Below, piece by piece: positions 41,355-46,974 of a stretch of 46,974 bases of DNA. Source of the DNA: Methanocellales archaeon (GTDB lineage Archaea; Halobacteriota; UBA148); contig JAQURP010000004.1 of NCBI GenBank assembly GCA_028715545.1, positions 1 through 46,974 on the forward strand. The letters run 5' to 3'. The notes under the pieces are model-generated. The model saw only the letters and a program-made list of their open reading frames with translations. It had not been told where the DNA came from and searched no databases. A program made the position numbers and the translations under genes. How positions within the stretch are numbered: position 1 is the first letter of the stretch; every line of letters begins with the position of its first letter.

Positions 41355-42331
41355 ATTAACACCTCTCGCACGGGATCCAGGATCTCATTTATATATTCTA
41401 TTGCAGCATTCTTCAGGTCCAACGGATGCAATATGTCGGAAACGAAATCCCTCTCCAGAGAATCATAGGACGCATAATGCAAGTCCCCGCCAAACTTGTC
41501 TGGACGTTTTATAGTGACCTCAGAGAATCTAGGGAAGATATGGTATCTGAACAATTGAACTATCGGGTTATCCTTTACTTGCTTTGGACAAAAGGCATCA
41601 ATGATCTTTTGTTTGACTTGCTCACAGGAATCATCCACTGAAATGTAATTTTCCTTTGATGAACTCATCTTTGTTCCATCCAACCCAACTAAAATCGGTA
41701 TATGTATGCATATCGGAGCTCTTAGCCCAAGCTTTGGCATCACATCTCTGGCTAGCATATGAATCTTACGCTGATCCATGCCTCCTACTGCAACATCTAT
41801 GTCAAGCTCTACTATATCTGCCACCTGCAAAACTGGGTATACTACGTTAGAGGTTTTCATGTTTTTTGGATCCCGAGCTATCATTTTCATGCTCCTTATT
41901 GCTCTTTTTTCAGTTATATGGCTCATCAGCCTGTGGCTTAACATCTGATATTCAGGAGTCATTTGAAAACCATCTTTATTTGAGAGATTATACTCATCTG
42001 AGCCACCGAGCACAAATGTCGTCTTATTTGGGTCAAGCCCCATAGCATTGAATGCTTCTTTATTCTCTTTTGCCATTTCATGGATTTCCTCTAATTCTCC
42101 TTTTTCGTTCAAGTATGCATGTAGGTCTGCCAAAAGAACGATAATCTCGAATCCAACTTTTTGGAGATCGAGCAATTTGTTGACTGTGAGAACGTGCCCC
42201 ATATGTATTTTTCCAGAAGGTTCATAGCCTACATATGCAGTTAGACGTTTCTTGGACCCGATCAACTCCTTCAACTCATCCAATTTCACTATCTCTTCTA
42301 CATTTCTGGTTATCAAAGATAATTTATCCAT
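41351..42331 (-). CDS. tyrS: Tyrosyl-tRNA synthetase (archaeal type)
   Basis: Charges tRNA-Tyr. The 326-residue class I enzyme is the short archaeal/eukaryotic type without the bacterial S4 domain. The HIGH-like motif reads HMGH ([15 protein letters not shown]) and the KMSKS loop reads KMSSSKEN. The tyrosine pocket segment ([14 protein letters not shown]) is intact. It leads the operon tyrS-eIF1A-rio1-KH, joined by a short overlap (the eIF1A TTG shares two bases with its TGA stop). A TATA-like stretch lies in the 130 bases upstream shared with the divergent exchanger gene. Confidence 0.95.
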   Translation of the reverse strand: MDKLSLITRNVEEIVKLDELKELIGSKKRLTAYVGYEPSGKIHMGHVLTVNKLLDLQKVGFEIIVLLADLHAYLNEKGELEEIHEMAKENKEAFNAMGLDPNKTTFVLGGSDEYNLSNKDGFQMTPEYQMLSHRLMSHITEKRAIRSMKMIARDPKNMKTSNVVYPVLQVADIVELDIDVAVGGMDQRKIHMLARDVMPKLGLRAPICIHIPILVGLDGTKMSSSKENYISVDDSCEQVKQKIIDAFCPKQVKDNPIVQLFRYHIFPRFSEVTIKRPDKFGGDLHYASYDSLERDFVSDILHPLDLKNAAIEYINEILDPVREVLI

Positions 42332-42462
42332 CTGTGTCTAAGAAAGGGTGGCAATATCTTAATGTTTTGCCTTAATTCAGCTATTTTAAGTTGTGCTTTT
42401 TGCTCTCTAAAAAATCTGAAATAGAATATTAATAAATACAATGAGCTATACTCAGGTCTTCT

Positions 42463-43422
42463 ATGCTTGACTACCTGGGGATAATATTGGGGCTCGCCCT
42501 TTTATATAAAGGGGCAGATTACTTAGTTGATGCCTCATCTAATCTAGCTAAGAGGCTTGGTATCTCTTCTTTGGTAATTGGGCTGACAATTGTTGCATTC
42601 GGCACATCGATGCCTGAACTCATTGTTAATGTTTATTCCTCCTTTCAAGGAAATGCTGATGTTGTCTATGGTAATATCATTGGAAGCAATATCTGCAATA
42701 TATTGATGATACTGGGTTTAGCTGCCCTACTAATGCCTTTAAAAGTTCAAAGTTCAACTGTTTGGAAAGAAATACCATTTGCTTTGCTTGCCGCCATAAC
42801 TCTTTTTATACTATCAAATGAGACCTTCTTTAATTTAGCAAACACTAATTCTTTGACAAGGACAGATGGAATAATCCTGCTTTTCTTTTTTATAATTTTT
42901 CTGTACTATGTTTTTGGATTAACCAAATGTAAAGAAGAAAGTGCAATAGGGGTTGAAGTGCATAAACATAAAGGAATCATCCTCTTTTTCATGATGGCTG
43001 GTGGCTTTGCTGCCTTATTTATTGGCGCAAAGCTTACCGTAGATTCAGCAGTTAACATAGCACGGCAATTTGGAGTTAGTGATCTATTAATTTCCTCAAC
43101 GATTGTTGCAGTGGGCACATCTTTGCCTGAGATGGTGACATCCGCTATGGCAGCGCTAAAAAAGGAAATGGACCTATCACTAGGAAATATCGTCGGCTCA
43201 AATATTTTCAATATATTTTTCATAATGGGTGTAAGCGCAGTTATCTCTCCTTTGGCTGTGCCTGTAGGAATAAATTTTGATTTGATTATTCTGATAATTG
43301 CCACCATATTATTATTTATTTTTATGTTTAGCGGCACAAAGCACAAATTAGACAGATGGGAAGGAATAATATTTCTATTGTTGTATGTTGTTTATATTGC
43401 TATTATAATTACCAGAGGTTAA
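42463..43422 (+). CDS. Calcium/sodium exchanger family protein (YrbG-like CaCA)
   Basis: A 319-residue antiporter with about ten helices and the two inverted repeats of the CaCA family. The first is VAFGTSMPELIVN with GNIIGSNICNILMILG, the second is VAVGTSLPEMVTS with GNIVGSNIFNIFFIMG; the Glu residues bind the cation. It is expected to export Ca2+ in exchange for Na+ or H+ at the cell membrane. Length and motifs match the archaeal structural model protein NCX_Mj closely. Single-gene unit. Confidence 0.93.
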   Translation: MLDYLGIILGLALLYKGADYLVDASSNLAKRLGISSLVIGLTIVAFGTSMPELIVNVYSSFQGNADVVYGNIIGSNICNILMILGLAALLMPLKVQSSTVWKEIPFALLAAITLFILSNETFFNLANTNSLTRTDGIILLFFFIIFLYYVFGLTKCKEESAIGVEVHKHKGIILFFMMAGGFAALFIGAKLTVDSAVNIARQFGVSDLLISSTIVAVGTSLPEMVTSAMAALKKEMDLSLGNIVGSNIFNIFFIMGVSAVISPLAVPVGINFDLIILIIATILLFIFMFSGTKHKLDRWEGIIFLLLYVVYIAIIITRG

Positions 43423-43511
43423 CTATTAATTCAGATTTTTCTGATTTGAGTTTCAAGTTTTTAGCTAACTATGGTTATCTATAAAAAAAGTTTGTTTGAG
43501 GTATAAGATTA

Positions 43512-44243
43512 TCATAATAACTGCAATAAAATAACAAGTAAAATTCCTAAAATTAAAGAAAAAATTGTGGAATGATCTTCTGATTTGCCACATGAATTCG
43601 GAATAATTTCATCACTTGTGATGTATATCATTAAACCAGCAGTAGCTCCTATAATTAGTCCCACTAAAGATGTGGAAATATGAGTATATACTGAGTTAGC
43701 GATTAGTAATCCTATCAAAATTGGGATTGCTGTTGACGACGAAATCAAAAAGGACTTTAATCTTTTTTTTGTAGAGTAGAAATATGGGGCAGAAGTACAT
43801 ATTCCTTCAGGAATATTATGAATTGCAATTGCTAAAGCTATAATAACACCTACTTTAGCTGTTGAAACTGCTCCAATAGCTATGGCCATTCCTTCAGGGA
43901 TATTATGCAAAAATATTCCTATAATAATAAATAAGGCAGTTCTTTTTAATTTATGTTCTTGGTCTTGAGAACAAAGTTCTGGATGTATGTGGGGGATTAA
44001 TTTATCGACACTATACATCGTAATTGAACCTAAAACAATCCCTAAAATACACATCTCTCCTGAAGACAGATGTATGCTTTCGGGAATAAGTTCCAAAAAA
44101 GAAATAGCTAACATCACTCCTCCTGCAAAAGCCAACATATCATACATGAATTTTTCAGAGGGCTTTTTCAGGACACCAATTAAAGATCCTATTACAGGAC
44201 CTAAAACTGAAATTGCTATGATGATTGATAATGTGGTATTCAT
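43512..44243 (-). CDS. ZIP family metal transporter (ZupT/GufA-like)
   Basis: A 243-residue transporter with eight helices. Helix 4 has HNIPEGMAIAIG and helix 5 has HNIPEGICTSAP, the metal-binding motifs of ZIP proteins that import Zn2+, Fe2+ or Mn2+. A loop between helices 3 and 4 carries His and Asp residues (HIHPELCSQDQEH) that may bind metal. Convergent with the exchanger gene; no metal regulator is seen nearby. Confidence 0.92.
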   Translation of the reverse strand: MNTTLSIIIAISVLGPVIGSLIGVLKKPSEKFMYDMLAFAGGVMLAISFLELIPESIHLSSGEMCILGIVLGSITMYSVDKLIPHIHPELCSQDQEHKLKRTALFIIIGIFLHNIPEGMAIAIGAVSTAKVGVIIALAIAIHNIPEGICTSAPYFYSTKKRLKSFLISSSTAIPILIGLLIANSVYTHISTSLVGLIIGATAGLMIYITSDEIIPNSCGKSEDHSTIFSLILGILLVILLQLL

Positions 44244-44496
44244 TTTTCAACTCTGGATAAAAAAGAATTAAATGCTTATAAACTTTATCAAAAAGTTGTG
44301 CACATTTGGTCTTGGTGAGGTAGTAACTATAGAATTAAGATAGAAATGAAATGTTAAGCTACTAAATGTCAATGGTATAAGTTAGGATACGATCTGCCAA
44401 ATAAGCGGATTATTACACAAAGAAAAAAATATTAAGGGTGAAAATAAATAACTTTAAACAACAGATTTAAGCATTAATTAATATTTCTAAAAAACT

Positions 44497-45369
44497 ATGA
44501 AAATAGGTTATCCGTGTATAAATCGTAGCATAGGTTGTACCGCCAATTCTACTTTTAGGCTAAAATCCTATTCAGAAGATAAATTAATTGAAAAAATAAA
44601 AAATAATTTGGAATGTCTGAATAGAATATTGGAGTATAATGTAAAAAATAATATATTGTTCTTCAGGATAAGCTCTGATTTGGTTCCTTTTGCTTCACAT
44701 CCCATCTGTAAATATAACTGGTCAAAACATTTCCAAAAAGAGTTCAAAGAAGTTGGAGATTACATAGATAAAAATGCTATTAGGATTTCTATGCATCCTG
44801 ACCCGTTTGTTATAATAAATTCAAAAGATAACGCAATATTGGAAAGAAGCATTAAGGAATTGGATTACCATTGCAGTGTTTTGGATGCGATGGGTCTTAA
44901 CAGCACTGCAAAAGTACAGATACATATTGGTGGAGTTTATAGGGATAAAGAAAAATCTATTGAGAGATTTATTGAAACCTACAATAGATTAAGTCATGAA
45001 ATACGCAAAAGGCTCACAATAGAGAACGATGATAGATCTTACGGTCTCAAGGATTGTCTTGCTATCCATAAAAAGACGGAAATTCCAATTGTTTTTGACA
45101 CGCTCCATCATCAATGCTTAAATAATGGAGAAACTATCAGAAATGCTATTTTAAGTGCCAAGAAAACTTGGAAAAAGAGAGATGGAAAATTAATGGTTGA
45201 CTACAGTAATCAAAAAACCGGTGTAAAGAAGGGAATGCATAACGAAAATATGGATATGAAATTATTTAAGAAATTCATAGGAGAAACAAAAGGTATAGAT
45301 TTTGATATAATGCTCGAAATAAAAGATAAAGAAAAAAGTGCTTTGAAAGCTATTAAGGTAATAAAATGA
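44497..45369 (+). CDS. uvsE: UV-damage endonuclease UvsE
   Basis: Nicks DNA 5' of UV photoproducts as an alternative to nucleotide excision repair. A TIM-barrel metalloenzyme of 290 residues with the family pattern IGYPCIN, FFRISSDLVPFASH, ISMHPDPFVIINS, IHIGGVYRDKEKSIERF, IENDDRSYG (metal ligand Glu) and FDTLHHQCLN. UvsE is patchy in archaea, so transfer is plausible. It is preceded by a long AT-rich stretch and is not in an operon with other repair genes. Confidence 0.93.
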   Translation: MKIGYPCINRSIGCTANSTFRLKSYSEDKLIEKIKNNLECLNRILEYNVKNNILFFRISSDLVPFASHPICKYNWSKHFQKEFKEVGDYIDKNAIRISMHPDPFVIINSKDNAILERSIKELDYHCSVLDAMGLNSTAKVQIHIGGVYRDKEKSIERFIETYNRLSHEIRKRLTIENDDRSYGLKDCLAIHKKTEIPIVFDTLHHQCLNNGETIRNAILSAKKTWKKRDGKLMVDYSNQKTGVKKGMHNENMDMKLFKKFIGETKGIDFDIMLEIKDKEKSALKAIKVIK

Positions 45370-45420
45370 AGAGATTTTTAGTGCAACGTTCTCGAAGGAA
45401 AAACTCAAAGTAGCGAGGGT

Positions 45421-45435
45421 ACTTATTTTTTTTTG
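45421..45435 (+). terminator. T-rich terminator after uvsE
   Basis: A run of nine T (45426-45434) about 55 bases past the uvsE stop, enough for archaeal intrinsic termination; no hairpin is needed. Confidence 0.4.
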
Positions 45436-45445
45436 CATAAATCCC

Positions 45446-45871
45446 CTATTTTTTCTCACTCGATTTAGAAGAAGTCCAACCCCCCAATAAGGCGAATATC
45501 TCATAAATTATTAAAGTTATAAGTCCATTAATTAATGAAAGAATCATTAGATTGATCAAAAAATAATTTTGCGGAAATTCCATGTTTGCTAAATAAGGCA
45601 TAACTGAAAATGGAATCAACCATATAATCCCAACAAAACAGAAGATTCCAATAATAAAAACTTGTTTAAGATTGAATTTATTTTTTGTTGCATTCCATCC
45701 TGCGATGAAGGTAATTAAACCAGAAAATATACCGAGCGGATTGTAAGCTAATTGCGACATTATTTTTAGTTGAATTGATGAGAACATCCCAATACTCACA
45801 ATAAATACGGCTAATATATACTTCCACGAGAACTTCAAATATTCATTGAAGGATTTATTAAACATTTTCAT
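45446..45871 (-). CDS. Hypothetical four-helix membrane protein
   Basis: 141 residues with four membrane helices and a short charged tail (TSSKSSEKK). No recognised family. I start it at ATG 45871, since the frame's upstream TTG (45916) would overlap the TATA-like TTTATATAATA located about 30 bases before the ATG; AGGT precedes the ATG. Function unknown; no operon partner. Confidence 0.65.
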   Translation of the reverse strand: MKMFNKSFNEYLKFSWKYILAVFIVSIGMFSSIQLKIMSQLAYNPLGIFSGLITFIAGWNATKNKFNLKQVFIIGIFCFVGIIWLIPFSVMPYLANMEFPQNYFLINLMILSLINGLITLIIYEIFALLGGWTSSKSSEKK

Positions 45872-46132
45872 GTTGTACCTGTTTACTTCTTTCTTTATTA
45901 TATAAATTTCCGGCAAATTTATCTTTGGGGTGATTTCTGCTTTTCTATATACTCATCAACTTCCTTATTCATCTTTTTATATTTATTTTCTAAAGAGCCA
46001 GATGCACTCTGTTATATGATCGAGTATATGACCGAGCCGAAGGCGAGAGTGCAATGTGGTTCGGAGCGAAGTGGAGAAAGTTCGAAACCGGCACGAGAAA
46101 TCTATAAATGAGAAGAACATATACAATAATAT

Positions 46133-46615
46133 ATGGTCTTTGAAAAATATCCCTCGAAAATTACCGAGGATTATTGGGTTCATGCCCGTCCAAAAAACTC
46201 TTCATATAAAATTACAGATAATTGCGGTAAATGGCTCGTATTTACATATACAAAAGACTTGGATGAAACATGGCAAAAAATTGCAAAGGCCACTGAAAAA
46301 GGGGCATTGGGAATTGGAGCCAAGGCTGCAACAGCATTAGAAAACCCGAATGCAGCCAATCAGGATGTTAAGGTAATATGTGTTTATACATATGATTCAG
46401 AAGATAAAAAGGATGTTGCAAGAATTGCATGGAAACTTTTTGATTTAGGTGTAGCTCCAGAAGTATTAAATTATAAAAAAGATAAAGTTACGATTGAAGG
46501 TAAATATGCTGTGAAAGGTCATAAAAAGATAAGTAGATATTCTGTGAGTATACATCATTTTAAAGATAAGACTGAAAAGGAATTTATCAAATTCTTCAAG
46601 GAACATTTTGAGTAG
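46133..46615 (+). CDS. BLES03/DUF1917-like protein (putative phosphothreonine lyase-type domain)
   Basis: 160 soluble residues. The pattern YWVHARPKN, KWLVFTYTKDLDETWQKIAKATEKGALGIGAKAATA and VICVYTYDSEDKKDVARIAWKLFDLG resembles proteins annotated with a BLES03 (DUF1917) domain, which are found from humans to archaea. A phosphothreonine-lyase-like activity has been proposed for this fold; nothing here proves it. The ATG lies in an AT-rich context (ATACAATAATAT) suggesting a leaderless transcript. The assignment is by memory of the pattern and should be read as tentative. Confidence 0.5.
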   Translation: MVFEKYPSKITEDYWVHARPKNSSYKITDNCGKWLVFTYTKDLDETWQKIAKATEKGALGIGAKAATALENPNAANQDVKVICVYTYDSEDKKDVARIAWKLFDLGVAPEVLNYKKDKVTIEGKYAVKGHKKISRYSVSIHHFKDKTEKEFIKFFKEHFE

Positions 46616-46900
46616 GTCTGGTTTCGAATTGAACATAACAACTATTAAGCGCGATAATTATTCGCTTTATGTATAGATTTCAGAGGTTATTTCAATTAAT
46701 CTATTTTATGAATCAGTTGTTTCACAATAAAGCTACAAGCCGATATGCAAATTCATCTAAGACCTAAAACTGAGAAAATATTCTTATTACTAACTAATTC
46801 CAACATTTTTTCACTTTTCCAACCATAATTTAATAAAATCCACTGAAAATAAGGTAAATACTTTAATCATCAGAGGAAATAGCTTTTTCAGGAGATCATT

Positions 46901-46974
46901 ATGGCAATTCATCCAATTGAGTACCGATATGGCACGCCAGAGATGAAAAAAATCTGGACCGAAGAGGTGAGGCT
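46901..46974 (+). CDS. purB: Adenylosuccinate lyase, N-terminal part (gene runs off the window)
   Basis: The first 24 codons (MAIHPIEYRYGTPEMKKIW) match the standard archaeal adenylosuccinate lyase start. The enzyme makes AMP and also SAICAR-derived AICAR in purine synthesis. A strong AGGAGATC ribosome site ends a few bases before the ATG. The gene continues beyond the right edge. Confidence 0.85.
   Translation, partial: MAIHPIEYRYGTPEMKKIWTEEVR

Noticed and set aside
3663-45389. The 13-mer TTTAGTGCAACGT occurs at 3663-3675 and 45377-45389, suggesting ends of a mobile element.
   Set aside because: By simple count about a dozen or more identical 13-mer pairs are expected by chance in 47 kb, the flanks do not match, and no transposase lies between in a sensible arrangement.
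46027-46110. Frame starting at ATG 46027 (27 codons) and a GTTCGAAAC sequence resembling a tRNA T-loop.
   Set aside because: The arms beside the loop do not pair, no acceptor stem or anticodon arm is found, and the frame has no protein likeness.
1-46974. CRISPR arrays, rRNA, tRNA, insertion sequences, prophage.
   Set aside because: No regular spaced repeats, no rRNA or tRNA signatures, and no transposase, integrase or phage structural genes were seen by eye.

Overview
The window is archaeal and most likely comes from a euryarchaeal methane- or alkane-metabolising lineage (methanogen, ANME or Syntrophoarchaeum type). Four things point that way. There is a methanofuran biosynthesis cluster (MfnD-MfnF-MfnB). 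The CoA route is archaeal (pantoate kinase plus 4-phosphopantoate--beta-alanine ligase). A digeranylgeranylglyceryl phosphate synthase for ether lipids and an NrpR nitrogen regulator are present. The information-processing genes are archaeal (eIF1A, RIO1, KH/Pno1-like, TyrRS, AspRS). Promoters look archaeal (BRE/TATA), and several ribosome-binding sites match the archaeal GGTGATC-type sequence. The species cannot be named from the sequence.

Layout: 1-3.8 kb holds the 5' end of smc, two small membrane ORFs (one broken), aspS, a HEPN-domain protein and a GC-rich gene-free stretch. 3.8-11 kb is a six-gene operon for a membrane complex related to group 4 [NiFe] hydrogenases and complex I. Its catalytic-arm subunits have lost nearly all metal ligands. 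11.3-15.4 kb is a CoA operon (coaBC, pantoate kinase, phosphopantoate ligase) ending in hisD. 15.6-18.7 kb has an iron-sulfur flavoprotein, a membrane acyltransferase and small conserved proteins (DUF454, DUF167). 18.9-22.6 kb is the methanofuran cluster with a divergent HisA-like gene. 22.5-25.3 kb is nrpR divergent from a glutamate-synthase-domain protein, with two candidate NrpR operators between them. 25.6-27.3 kb holds divergent nadC and nadX. 27.8-30.9 kb holds the ether-lipid prenyltransferase, a bactofilin, a winged-helix regulator and a LarA-type racemase. 30.9-32.3 kb is the two-subunit class I fumarase. 32.3-38 kb is an accessory stretch: AbrB-like remnant, Tat lipoprotein with a zinc-peptidase motif, seven-helix membrane protein, CPBP protease and an ABC exporter. 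38.2-42.3 kb has a HAD hydrolase, DUF1614 and the coupled translation operon tyrS-eIF1A-rio1-KH. 42.4-47 kb has a Ca2+/Na+ exchanger-family protein, a ZIP transporter, UV-damage endonuclease, two little-known proteins and the start of purB.

Main point of interest: the hydrogenase-like operon encodes an apparently redox-inactive complex. The proton-pump subunits keep their key charged residues. The small subunit has all four cluster-binding cysteines replaced (three by Asp), the large subunit keeps only one of four Ni-binding cysteines, and no ferredoxin-type subunit is present. Second-tier points are the duplicated fumarase promoter upstream of an unrelated membrane-protein gene, the perfect 29-bp tandem repeat before the regulator-larA pair, the paired NrpR operator candidates, and the HisA-like gene tied to methanofuran synthesis. 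Domain and family assignments rest on motif recognition by eye; no database search was possible.
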